From Utricularia gibba (taxonomy: Eukaryota > Streptophyta > Magnoliopsida > Lamiales > Lentibulariaceae), in the NCBI GenBank assembly GCA_002189035.1, contig NEEC01000013.1:2480001-2544000 (forward strand): a DNA stretch of 64,000 nt, given 5' to 3'. A model generated the notes under the pieces. That model had not been told where the DNA came from, ran no database searches, and was given only the letters and a program-made list of their open reading frames with translations. The translations under genes were made by a program, and so were the position numbers. Positions 49,699 to 60,560 of the stretch are shown here, one piece after another (position 1 is the stretch's first letter; the number at the start of each line of letters is the position of its first letter).

Positions 49699-51673
49699 AT
49701 GGCCAGGGGAGTTAACGGCGGAGTCGATGCCTTGGAGACGATAAACGCTGCCGCTACGGCGATTGCCGCCGTCGGGGCGCGTGGCGAGCGGGCTCCGGTT
49801 CAGGTATATGGAGTTTGAACTTCGAATTTCGGTTGATTTGAATTGAACCTCCTTTAGATGTTTCCGTTACTGAAAAATATTGGAGATCGGATGGGTATGA
49901 TCTGCTGATTTTTCCGTTCTAGTAATGATTGATTCTGGAATCAAGGTGTGCGGGATTTATACACAATTTGATTGCTTGCTGGTTATTGTTTCCTGATGGT
50001 TAGATCGTGTTCTGGAATTTTCAGTTGTCATGGATTTTATTTGAGTTCTGGAGCTTCGAAGAGTTCGTTAAGAATTATTAATATTCGAATAGGCGTGGCT
50101 TCCTCGCACCAGCTTGTGGAATCCTTTTCTGTTAGTCATCATATTTAGCTATTTTATGGTTGTCGACTAAAAATTTGTACATTATATGACTTAGACTGGT
50201 CTGTAATTAATATGGGATTACATGCTGAATTTCTTCTCTATAATATGGTGCGCGCCTTGCATGAGATTGCGCGGTTCATTGCATTTCCTCCCACTGATGT
50301 TAAGATCTTGGGTTAGTGTACTCTTGTCGATTATGAAATTCTCCCTAAACGAATGCTTGCGTTTTCTTCCAAATTTTTTGACCCTTACATTCATTTATCG
50401 GTTTTCTACCAAAGCTCAACTATTGTTATCAGGAATTAGTAACATGCTATATTACTCGTATCTTGCAGAAAAGATGGGGAAGCTGCTTCAGCATTGGTTG
50501 GTGTTTCGGGTTGAAAAAAAGCAAGAGAATTGGATCTGCCATTATTGTTCCAGATACCATAGTCTCCTATCCAGATTCTGTATCAACTCAGAGTGCATCC
50601 CAACAACCGTCTATGGTGCTGCCTTTTATTGCACCTCCTTCCTCTCCTGCATCATTTCTTCCATCAGAAACTCCTTCAGTAGTGCAATCGCCGACTGCCA
50701 CGATATCATCAGTAAGTATATCTGCTGGCATGTATTCTCCTGGTTGCACCCCCTCAATGTTTGCCATTGGCCCATATGCGCATGAGACTCAGTTGGTTTC
50801 TCCGCCTGTCTTCTCAAGCTTCCCCACAGAACCATCTACTGCACCTTACACTCCTCCCCTGAAATGGTACAGTTGACAACACCTTCTTCACCTGAAGTGC
50901 CATTTGCACAGCTTCTTGAGCCATGTCTACCTGGTGATGGAAATTGTCAAAGATACCAGTTCTCTCAGTATGAGTTTCAATACTATCATCTTCAACCTGG
51001 TAGTCCAGTGAGCCATTTGATCTCACCTTGTTCTGGTATCTCTTATTCTGGCACATCATCACCTCTCCGGGATAGTGAGTTCAGTAAGGCCATGAACCCC
51101 TTCCTATTGAAAGACTCCTCACCATCTCCTTACCCTGCTAAACTTCTGGATCTTGAGAAGATTGTACTTCAAGAATGGGGTTCGCATCCAGGCTCCACCA
51201 TAGGAACTCCAAGGGCCGGTTTGAATCAGCAAAATACAGATGTGCCTCCACTTTCAAGCACACCGAGTGGATTGGAAAATCATGAATCCCCAGCTGATCA
51301 CAGAGTTTCCTTCGATACTGGAGCTGAAGGCATGATAAAATCTCCACAAGGTATGGCCGTTGCCTGCCACAGGATGAAGAAGAACGTAGAGCGTGTACCA
51401 GAAGAAGAAGAAGACGACGAGGAGGCAGCAGTCATCATGCCACATGGAAACAAATGCGCATGCCCTGATTCTACCAACCCATCTGAGGAAGAGCACCGCC
51501 ATGAAAAGAACAGGAGAACAATCACCCTTGGATCATCCAAAGAATTCATGTTCGATGGTGTCGATGAAGTAAAACCGGATGAACCACAGATTGGTTCGTC
51601 TGTCTGGTGGACAAATGAAGCTGAGGATGGAAATTTACGTGAGAGCTGGCCCTTCTTCCCTGGGGTTAGCTGA
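49699..51673 (+). CDS. Hydroxyproline-rich glycoprotein family-like (Pro/Ser-rich) protein, one 1-nt deletion
   Basis: Resembles Arabidopsis At5g52430/At4g25620, annotated as 'hydroxyproline-rich glycoprotein family'; molecular function unknown. Despite that name I see no signal peptide, so an intracellular location is as likely. Exons 49699-49803 and 50469-51673 give about 436 aa. Diagnostic segments: INAAATAIAAV, KRWGSCFSIGWCFGLKKSKR, VLPFIAPPSSPASFLPSE, FAIGPYAHETQLVSPPVFS, TTPSSPEVPFAQLL, ADHRVSFD and the terminal SWPFFPGVS. A deletion of one C in a run (50856-50859) between APYTPP and EMVQLTTPSSP breaks the frame; both sides match the family in their own frames. A run of acidic residues (EEEEDDEE) precedes the C-terminal third. 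Confidence 0.83.
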
Positions 51674-52200
51674 AACTTAACTTAGGCTGCTCGGTGCTGA
51701 CACACATCCCAGGATTAAGATGGCTGTGTTCCTAACCACAGAAATATCAGATTAGAAGAAGAGCAGTTGAGATTTCCGTAGCCTATGAGAATTGTTCGTT
51801 GCTCTCTCTCGCTCAGTCTATCTCTGTATACATGTAATATATGTGTAAGGTAAAGTTGGTAAAAGTGGCTACTGGATCATAGTTTGATTGATGAATATTT
51901 TTTGAATACCAAAGGACTGAGATGCAAAGTTTGAACGAGTTGATAAAATCAGCGTGCGGTTTCGTGAGGGATATTCCAGCACTTCCCTCTGGGTCCCCAG
52001 TTGAGTCTACTTCTAGAATGAGGACAAGTCTTGTACGTGTGAAATGTCAAGTCTTTTTTTCTGCCGTTGATCAAAGTCCAGCTTGCTACATGATTTACAA
52101 GCGAGTGTGCGACTTTGTTCCCTTTGGTAGACCTTGACTGCTGCATCTTGTGCCTTATTTACAACTGAGTTTCTTTTCTGATGCAGCATAGTGTAAGAAG
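51674..52200. other. Intergenic region, proline-rich gene to LEA-2 gene
   Basis: 527 bp with the 3'-UTR of the upstream gene. TTTCTGATGCAG just before 52191 could be a leader-intron acceptor for the LEA-2 gene. No coding gene seen. Confidence 0.4.
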
Positions 52201-52806
52201 ATGCCAGAGAGTCCTGACGAGGAGAAGCCCCTTGCTGCTGCTGCTCCAGCTTCATCCATCACCAGCAGCTACCGGATCTGCATCAAATGCTGCGGCTGTC
52301 TTGCTGCTGGTCTCTTGATAGCGATCACCATCACCCTCATCCTGACCTTTACCATCTTCCGTATCCGGGATCCTATCCTACAGACCAGTTCTTTCCACAT
52401 TAGAGAAGGAGGAGGCTTGGATCATGGCTTCACCTCCAACAACAACACTCTCAGGCTCAAACTTGAAGTCTGTCATTCTCTGAGGAACCCGAATTTGGGT
52501 GCCTTCAGGATCCGCCGTATGTCCCTCCTGGTTTACTATCATGGCCTTCTAGTCGGCGAAGCAGCGGCATCTCGGCTTGAGGGGGAAGTGCCAGCCCGGG
52601 AGACTCTCTGGATGAACAACACCGTGGGAGTTGCTATGGAACGAGATGATGGGATTCTGGTTTTCGATACGAATACTACCATCACGGGGGTGGTGAGGAT
52701 CACCAGTTTGCATTTGAGGCACATCACTTTGAGTACAACTTGCTCAGTACATGTCAATTTAAGCAGCAGCGGCAGTCTCATCCATCAACAGAACTGCAGA
52801 ACATGA
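52201..52806 (+). CDS. LEA-2 / NDR1-HIN1-like (NHL) membrane protein
   Basis: Single-exon, 201-aa type II membrane protein of the LEA14/NHL group, many of which sit in the plasma membrane and respond to pathogens or drought. Residues 1-26 are a hydrophilic cytosolic head; CIKCCGC (about 27-33) is a likely S-acylation site next to the membrane span (about 34-56, LLIAITITLILTFTIF). The ensuing IRDPILQTSSFHI start and the LRLKLEVCHSLRNPNLGAF segment correspond to the 'NPN' core of LEA-2 domains. Asn-X-Ser/Thr sequons (NNT, NTT, NLS) lie in the extracellular part. Short for a full NHL protein but complete from ATG to stop. Function in this plant cannot be told from sequence. Confidence 0.87.
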   Translation: MPESPDEEKPLAAAAPASSITSSYRICIKCCGCLAAGLLIAITITLILTFTIFRIRDPILQTSSFHIREGGGLDHGFTSNNNTLRLKLEVCHSLRNPNLGAFRIRRMSLLVYYHGLLVGEAAASRLEGEVPARETLWMNNTVGVAMERDDGILVFDTNTTITGVVRITSLHLRHITLSTTCSVHVNLSSSGSLIHQQNCRT

Positions 52807-53441
52807 GCTTCCCGCAACCAAAACAGCAAGCGCTTGCTTCTACATGAGCATTCTACTGTCATAAAAGTTGGGTTGCAGGAAATGGATGATTTACTACTGC
52901 GGAAAAACAAACACACACACACACACACACAGGATGGCATGGCACTTCTTTTTCTGAAATCTAGAGACTTCTCTTGTGTTTATAGCGCCTTTTGTAAACT
53001 TGTACATGCTGGTTTGATGTATTGAATCTGCGAAGACTTCCCTCCAGTGTTTAAAAGAGTAATGCAACCAGGAAACAACTTGGGACTCTTCATCCATCAC
53101 ACTCCCTTCAGACTTCGAAACCATGGAAATTGTGTCACTGGTCAGCTTCATCTCAAAAAAATAGAGAGAAAAAAAATGAATCTATATAGCTTTTTGAAAA
53201 TCAGAAAAGTTTTTCTTTTCTTTGTGAAATGAAAATGATTCGCGGTCGTTGTTCCATGATAATCCCGAAGCTGTCACATAATTATAGGCGTCCTAAGCAG
53301 AGTTCAGCAGTTGTCAGTAAGTCATGAAGTAGGATTGGTACATGGGATCAGTTAGCCATTACATGTTGGCGGCTGGGTGCATAAAGAAGGTTACACATAG
53401 AGTAGGATAATCAGCAGCATTTTGTTAGTTCTCCTCCTCTC
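52807..53441. other. Intergenic region with (AC)n microsatellite
   Basis: 635 bp between the LEA-2 stop and the CDPK stop (convergent genes). It holds both 3'-UTRs and an (AC)10 run at 52911-52931. No gene seen. Confidence 0.5.
52911..52931. repeat. (AC)10 microsatellite
   Basis: Perfect dinucleotide run downstream of the LEA-2 gene. Confidence 0.95.
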
Positions 53442-55986
53442 TCACTTCCTGCGTCTGATGTTTGCGGCCTCCGGGTTGCCCTTCCTCATCATGGCCACGA
53501 ATTCATCATAATTTATCTTCCCATCCTGGCAAACCACAGCAGCAGCACACTATCAGCTGCCAAGAAGCTTCACTCTGATCTATATATGAATGTGTGTGGG
53601 GGTGGTGCATAGAATGGCTTCATGTATGATGCCTCAAGTGTCAGCTATGAAGTGAATGTTGCAGAGTGACTACCATACTGAAAAAAAAAAGCACAACAGC
53701 GAGAAGTATGGGGAGGAAGAAATGCATACATGATCAGTATCAACTTCCGCCAGGATTTCCACCATACTTTTCGCATCGCCCATGTTGTATTCTTTTTTCA
53801 AGGCATGCTCCAATTCTTCATATGTTATGTATCTGAGTCACATATTTGGCATGAATGAGAACAAAGGACATGGCGCCTAGGATGCCCATTGAAATGAAAG
53901 ACAAAATGACATACCCACTCTTGTCCTTGTCAAAAAATTCGAAAGCTCTATATAGATGCTCCTCCTTCTGCATCTGGTTCATGTGAATTGTTCCTGTTAT
54001 GAATTCCATGTAATCAATTGTGCCGTTTCCATCAACATCAGCCTGATGCAAAGAGGTAAGCTTGAGTTCCCAAAGAAGTAGAAGATTTAATATATCACTG
54101 AAAGACAAGGACACTTGCAATAAAAAAGGAGGGAGATGTTACCGCTTCCATGAACTGCCTCACTTCTGATTCAGAAATCTTTGTTCCCAACTTTGGTAAA
54201 CCAGCTTTCAGTTCATCAAGGGTAATAGCTCCACTATTATCAGTATCCATGGACTTGAAAATCTCCTTCAACCCAATAATTTCTTCTTCGGAAAGATTTT
54301 CTGCAATCACCTGAAAAGCCAGGACAGCTATAAGCATCATATCTCAGCTTACAGGTCCGGGTTAAGGCAAGTCGCCACCCCTGTTTTATGTACTGTTTCT
54401 ATGCCCACCATATGGCTCTATCTTCTGTGGATGTATGAAGTGATGATGCATATTCCATCCATTTCAATTCACAAACTTTGGGAAAAAATAATACAGGATT
54501 AATTTTGTGCTTACTCTCAAGGCTGCTTTCTTGAGCTTGTTCATCGCCTGGAACTGCTTCATTCTGGTCAATACAGCTACATCAAGAGGCTTATCAGGTG
54601 CATCTCCATCTTCCCGCATCCACGGATGATCTGAATATTAAGCTAAGGTTACCATCCCACACAGTGATGATCAGTGAAACAGAAAATAGATAATTCTCTC
54701 TGAAATCCCATTAGTTTATGGCAGCCGGATAACAAAAGCAGCTTACTTAGGACCTCCACGACAGTTAACCGAGCAGTGGGATCAGGATGAAGCATTTTTC
54801 TAACAAGATCTTTCGCACTGGCAGAGATTGATGGCCAGGGATCAGAATAAAAGTTCAGGTGGCCTTGCAGTATAGCATCAAATATTCCCTTCTCAGACTC
54901 TGACGTCACAAAACAATAATTCGTCAATCACTGAAACTTGGCAAACACCATTCTCAAGTGCCCTACTCTCATCTACAGAATTTGAGCTCTGTATCAAAAT
55001 ATTACCTGCCCAGAAAGGAGGGACGCCACTAAGTAGGATATACAACATTACTCCAGCACTAAAGACATCAGCTTCCGGTCCATAATGTCGACGAAGGATA
55101 TCAGGCGCCACATAATATGCGCTGCCAACAACATCTGTGAATACTTCTCCTGAAACAAAAAAAAAGGCTCAATGGACAATCATGTCATTAGAGGCCAGCG
55201 TTTAGAGCATCTGGATTCCAGAGGTGAAATAATGAGATATCACAAACTTGAAACACCAGAATATTCTACCCAAAAAGTTGCATTAATTTCTTTCACCAGG
55301 TGATTCCTTTCATCAGATAAAAAGGGGAGAAAATAGCCTAAGAGAAAGAATAGAGGGAACAAGTTACCCGGTTTGAAGAAAACAGACAATCCAAAATCAG
55401 TGGCCTTGAGGGGTGAATCCTCGTCGGTGCTCAAAAATAGGAAATTTTCCGGCTTCAAATCCCTATGCATAACGCCTAGAGAGTGACAATCGTGCAAAAC
55501 GGTCACAATCTGACGACAAAGAGCAGCCGCAGCGCGTTCGGAGTAATGCCCCTTAGAAATAATCCGATCGAAGAGTTCGCCCCCAGCACACAACTCCATT
55601 ACCAGATGAACGTTCTGTCTATCTTCGTAAACATCAAAGAGCTCCACAATATTCCGGTGGCCCGTGAGATGGCGCATGATCTGCACCTCACGGCGGACGT
55701 CAGCGACATCAGATGGGCTGGTTATTTTCCGCTTCGCAATCGACTTGCAGGCGTAGGTCTGACCCGTTTCACGGTGGGTCACCAAATGGGTAACGCCGAA
55801 CTGCCCCCGGCCGAGTTCTTTACCAAAAACATACGTGGAATGGACATCAGCCATGGGCTTTCCAAGCACCCGCCCGGTGCCGCTCAAGAAATAGCGACGC
55901 TTCGAATCACTCGAGTCCGCTCTCCCGTTCCCCTCAGGGCGAGGGCGGGGGCGGGAAGAAGAGGTACCACTCCCGGTGTTTCCCAT
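53442..55986 (-). CDS. Calcium-dependent protein kinase (CDPK, CPK3/CPK17-like subgroup)
   Basis: Ser/Thr kinase activated directly by calcium through a fused calmodulin-like domain. Eight exons (55986-55368, 55149-55006, 54899-54747, 54630-54515, 54310-54143, 54042-53915, 53832-53730, 53525-53442) join in phase to 504 aa. The start [10 protein letters not shown] gives an N-myristoylation site but no nearby Cys for palmitoylation. The kinase (about 54-312) has GRGQFGVT, catalytic Lys 81 (YACKSI), HRDLKPEN (His174-Asn181), DFG (197-199) and the APD variant in place of APE (VAPDILRR). The junction segment [20 protein letters not shown] is the autoinhibitory/pseudosubstrate region. Four canonical EF hands follow: [39 protein letters not shown] and [13 protein letters not shown]. 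No frame breaks. Group II placement is by motif resemblance only. Confidence 0.96.
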
Positions 55987-57034
55987 AAAACGCCGATCTT
56001 TACGTCAACTGACTCCAAATCTCGATTCAAATCAGAAGGGGCTTTCAGAGTAGAGGACGAAGGAAGCCGGAGCTGCAAATTTTTGACGAATCAGATAAGA
56101 TTAGACTGGAGAGGGGCAGCCCCAGCTGCTGCTCGTCTCCTTCGTGGAAAGAGTCCACCTTGGAATGTGCCCGATGACGTTTCTTCCTGTTTTACTTTCC
56201 TTTCTTCCCTCTTCTACTGCGTTCCATTTTTTATATATATTTCTGAATTAAATGACATAATTAATAAAAAAATGATTTTTTATTTTTGAATTTTTTTTAA
56301 AAAAATGTAACAAAACGGTCCAAATCAGTTTATGTATGTGGGTCCCATTTGACTATGTGAGACTGGAGTCTTCGGAACCGCGGTCAAATCCTTGTGTGTG
56401 TGTGTATATGTGTGGTGTGTGTTTGTGGAGGGAAAGGGCGTTTGATTTGATGGCGCAGTTTTTGAGTTTTCAAGAAGGAAGAAGACGCTGTTTGTGGGGT
56501 TTCGGATACGTTGATTTGATCCGGGAGTTGCGCGAATTTCGGAACAACGAGGTAATTTGGCATCATGCTTTTCGTTGCTACCTATGCACTTTGAATAAAA
56601 GTGCATGAATCTGATCCGAAAATGCTTCGATTTGTGATTTCCCATGTTCAGCTTTTGGGCACTCGTGCTCCTACCTCAGCCATAGCAGCAGTCACTTCAG
56701 TGAAGCAAAACCACAAATTGCTTCACCTCGTCGGGACTCCAGACGTGTAGTAACAAACTTTTCTTTGCATTATGTTTTGTTGGGTTGGTTGAATCGATGT
56801 TAGGACTTAGATTACTAGAACGAAAGATGTCTATGAAGTAGTGGCTAGAGAAGACCCGCACCGTATGGTTGCAGTTAAGCTGCTTTTTGTCATTTGGGAA
56901 TCAGTTCTGTTTTCCGACAGTTGCTCTGCACCGTTAGAACGTGATTGTGTATGTCGCTATAAATCCTGGTGCTCAGCTGATGAGTTAAAGATGAACCGTG
57001 ACCGTGGTTTAGTGTTTCTCCTATTTGATTCATA
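55987..57034. other. Divergent upstream region, CDPK / WAT1-related gene
   Basis: 1.05 kb. CDPK leader about 55987-56170, then a T/A-rich stretch (56220-56310), a TG-rich stretch (56392-56422), and leader-like DNA before the WAT1 start. An open frame at 56336-56608 has no recognisable product. No gene supported. Confidence 0.45.
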
Positions 57035-58868
57035 ATGGAAACAATGAAGATTCATCTTCCGGTGATCGCAATGATCTTTATTCAGTTTTTATATGCAGGG
57101 ATGTTTCTTCTTGGCAAAGCTGCTATTTCTAATGGCATGAAACCTCCAGTTTTTGTGTTCTATAGACAGACTGTGGCTACTGTAATTCTGGCCCCTTTGG
57201 CCTACATCTTAGAGAGGTCTTTGTTTCCTTTTTTTTTTTTTGGTTTTGTCCGTTATAAGTTTCCTTGTGAACTAATGCAGCCGTGCGTGCGTTTTCACAA
57301 ACTTTCAGGAAAGTGTCCACTTCTCTAACATGGTTGCTGCTCCTCAAGATCTTCATTGTTTCTTCCTGCGGGTATGTGGCTCATTCGTCTCCAAGCACAT
57401 ATTGGCACTCTGCCTCTTAATTTAGCTACGTGAAAGCTTTTCTTTTTTACTACTTGAAGGATGGCACTGTCTCTAAATCTCCACTTTATCTCGCTCAAGT
57501 ATGTCACGGCGACTTTTGCAACAGCATCAACAAATGTCATTCCGGCTATTGTCTTCATCATGGCAGTTGCCTTGAGGTACCATCCAGCCTTCTAGCCTCA
57601 AGCTCAATTTCCCTACGAAAAAAGAAAAAAAAATAGAACTTATCCTTTCAATAAAACTGTAGGATTGAAAGACTGGATATAAAGAAAATCCATGGGCAGG
57701 CCAAAGTTTTGGGTACAGCGGTTTGTATATCAGGAGCAATGGTGTATGCTTTATACAAGGGACCCTCTCTGTACTCCGGCACTAGAGAAGAAGGTAAAGA
57801 TGATTGTACATGATGACCATACTGAAAAGGCTTAGGTCAGATCTTGCTTGTTGTAATAAATCTCACATTCATTATCTTTATTTCTTTTTTTTTCGATCCC
57901 AACTAGGTACAAAACCTATATCAAACAGCCCCACGATGGAAGAATGGATAAAGGGCTCAATATTCCTGCTAGCCTCTGGGGTTTCTTGGTCAGCTTGGCT
58001 CGTGGTGCAGGTTCCTTTCCTTCTTTCTAGATAATTCACTGTCTTATGTCTAGGTGGCTAACCATTACTTCTCTTGTTTTTTTTTTATTCAGAGACCATT
58101 GCTAAGGGAATTCCCTGCAAAACTACGATTAGCAACCATGCAAATAGGATTCAGCTGCATACCCACGGCTCTATACGGCGGTATCATCGTTGAGAGGGAT
58201 GCATCTTCCTGGAAGCTCACATGGAATATCAACTTGCTTTCCATAGCTTACTGCGTACAAATCCTTCTTCCCTTTCTCTATAGCGACCGTGTTGAAGCAG
58301 ATGACAAAACCGTGACTGATGAAATGCAGGGAATTGTAGTAACTGCCGTATCATATCCACTGATGATTTGGGTTGTTGAGAGAAAAGGCCCCATCTTTTC
58401 ATCGGTTTTCAGCCCATTGACATTACTTTTAACGGCCATATTCTCCGCTGTCTTTTTCCATGAAGCCTTCTGCTTGGGAAGGTACAGTGAGCAGCAACCC
58501 ATTCTCTGTCATTTTGGCTGCGGAAAAATAAAAGATTAACGGCAAGTCGTCACTGGTGGCCATGAATGATTTTATGCAGTGTGGTTGGAGGCCTCCTGCT
58601 GGTGTCAGGGCTCTATGCCTTCTTATGGGGTGAAGCCTACCAGGCCCCCGCAAGAATGCGCCGACGCAAAGCGAAGCCCAGTTGGAATCTGTCGTCCCAG
58701 ATAACTAAACAGGCATCGCTCTCTTGCATTGTATCCAGTAACTTTCAACCTCGTTGGGTTTCAGTGTCATGTCCGAAAGTTCAAGAACCATTTTTTCAGT
58801 TAATGTACAAAATAATACCTTGTCAGTTTTCAATTCTTTTTCAAGGAAACAGACTGTCTTTTTGGTGA
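57035..58868 (+). CDS. WAT1-related protein (nodulin MtN21/EamA transporter)
   Basis: Ten-span EamA-type transporter of the UMAMIT/WAT1 family, which moves amino acids or auxin-related compounds across vacuolar or plasma membranes. Eight exons (57035-57216, 57309-57371, 57460-57576, 57663-57793, 57907-58010, 58093-58254, 58330-58481, 58580-58868) join in phase to 399 aa. Family marks in order: [132 protein letters not shown] and YAFLWGEAY. The 75-nt intron 58255-58329 is open and a multiple of three, so retention would insert 25 residues. The C-terminus after WGEAY is about 75 residues, longer than usual. Confidence 0.92.
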
Positions 58869-58997
58869 GTGGAGGAGTGATGGGGTGGCGGTAGCCATAG
58901 CCAATCCACCACATTATCGGTTAGGAGGCCCTCCCTCCCGCATCCGCCATATCCACCACAGTTCCTCAGCTCTCAGCTCTTCTTGTAAAGGGGAGAA

Positions 58998-60251
58998 ATG
59001 GGGATTCCCTGCTGTTTACAATCTCATAAGGCAGTGATTCTGGTTAAGCGCAATCCATCCACTACGCAATCCCCCAAGTTCCATCGCATTTTCTCACCCA
59101 AAAGAAGGATTTTTGGGGCTAGTAGTCCCGTTTTTTCTCACTCTCAACTCTCGAAATCCATACCCATCTTCATGGGCGCTGGAATCGCGCTATTTTCCTT
59201 TATCGCGCCCTCCGACGCAGCCGAGATTTCAAGCTACAGCGAACCGTGGAATGCGCTATCAATTCCCACCTGGGCCGTTCATGTTTCCAGCGTTGTTGAA
59301 TGGTTGGTGATGATGATTCGTAATATGAGACGCTAAGTTGGTTAAATTGGAATCAAATTCCAGTATCCAGTTGCGTTAGGGTTCTTGTTTTCTCTAATCG
59401 TTTTGAATGAGGTTTTTATCAGGGCCACTGCAATGGCTTTGGTATGGCGATATGGAGAAAAATCTGGCCTTGAATCTTGGAAGGGTCTGTCTTGGGGAAT
59501 GGTGAACTACTTACCCTCTTTCCGCTCTCCAGATTCCATAAATGGTGTTGTCACTTTACTGCAATGTTAGTTTTGTGGTCTTTGAAAAGCCTTATTTGGA
59601 CCTTGAGATCCAAGTTCTTTGCTCTAACTTCTTCCATGAAGCTCATCATATCCATTACAGTGATCATACTTTTCACAATCATGCAACTGTGTAGGTTCCC
59701 CTTCTTGCTGGAGCACTCTGTGCTTGCACTTGGCATTTCTTCTACAACTCTGAGTCCTTGAGGTACAATTTATCTTTTCTTGCTTTCCTTTTCTACCCGG
59801 TGATTTGGTGGTCGAGTACATCAACGTAGATGCAATAGCCTCCCACAAGTCATGCTCTTTTCAATCATTCCATGGGTGGCTAACAATAAACAGTTCATTC
59901 TCTATTAACAAGGGTTGGTAGTTGAGCACCTTAACAGTAAAGGGGAAATCTAGAAAGAATCCAGAGACTGTGCTCCATCCACTGTAGGGAAAGCATCGCT
60001 GATCACCTTGACAGCGGCTGCATGCCTACCCACACCATTTTTGCAGGAAAAAAGATGACTTTGGCGTTGTTGAGTTGCAGATCATTATGGTTTTATTTTG
60101 ATGAAGAAGAGTGTCTCATTAACCCAACCCTTTGCTTGATACGAATGAACAGGTGCTGGTAGCTCTCCAGGCAGCATTAACAGTAGCGGGCAACACAACG
60201 ATGTGCATTGCAGCCTATCGCATCTACAAGTCGTCGCAAGAAGAATTATAA
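58998..60251 (+). CDS. Ycf49-like chloroplast protein (DUF2499), one 1-nt deletion
   Basis: Nuclear homologue of the cyanobacterial/algal Ycf49 (DUF2499) membrane protein; function unknown. Exons 58998-59302, 59423-59501, 59695-59762 and 60153-60251 would give about 183 aa. The N-terminal 75 residues are Ser/Lys/Arg-rich with few acidic residues, as expected for a plastid transit peptide. The conserved core reads LSIPTWAVHVSSVVEW, ATAMALVWRYGEKSG, ESWKGLSWGM, VPLLAGALCACTWHFFYNSE and VALQAALTVAGNTTMCIAAY, with several membrane-spanning segments. At the end of exon 3 the sequence reads TCC-TTG-AG| where the family needs a Glu codon: one G is missing near 59760-59761. Exon 3 is 68 nt where phase requires 69, and the unrepaired frame hits a stop at once in exon 4. 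Confidence 0.9.
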
Positions 60252-60560
60252 TCAGTTTGTTGATGAGGTCCGCTGCCGCCTTCAGGTCTGATGGCTGCCT
60301 TCGTGCCGGCGTTGAAGCTGGCCGAATAAATTCGCCGTCTGGTACTGTCTCCGGCGCTGTATTGTGGATCTCCGTTTACCGGTTCATTTAAGGAAGCTAA
60401 TGAAATGAACCCGGTCTGGATCCGGTTCAACCGCCCCAATTTCTTTTTTAAAAAAGAAAATCATAATTTCGATTAATTTAGAGAGAGAGAGAGAGAGGAC
60501 TTTTGTGCATCACTGAGTACTACTAGTAGCTTTATCGGCAACCCGTGGCCGTTGTATTTC
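60252..60560. other. Short intergenic region with (GA)n leader
   Basis: 309 bp between Ycf49-like and AT74-like genes. 60430-60480 is A/T-rich; a (GA)7 run at 60481-60495 lies about 65 bp before the next ATG and is probably in its 5'-UTR. Confidence 0.45.

Noticed and set aside
56336-56608. 90-codon frame containing MAQFLSFQEGRRRCLWG
   Set aside because: Runs through a TG-rich simple repeat, has no known relatives and no downstream exon; treated as leader or spacer.
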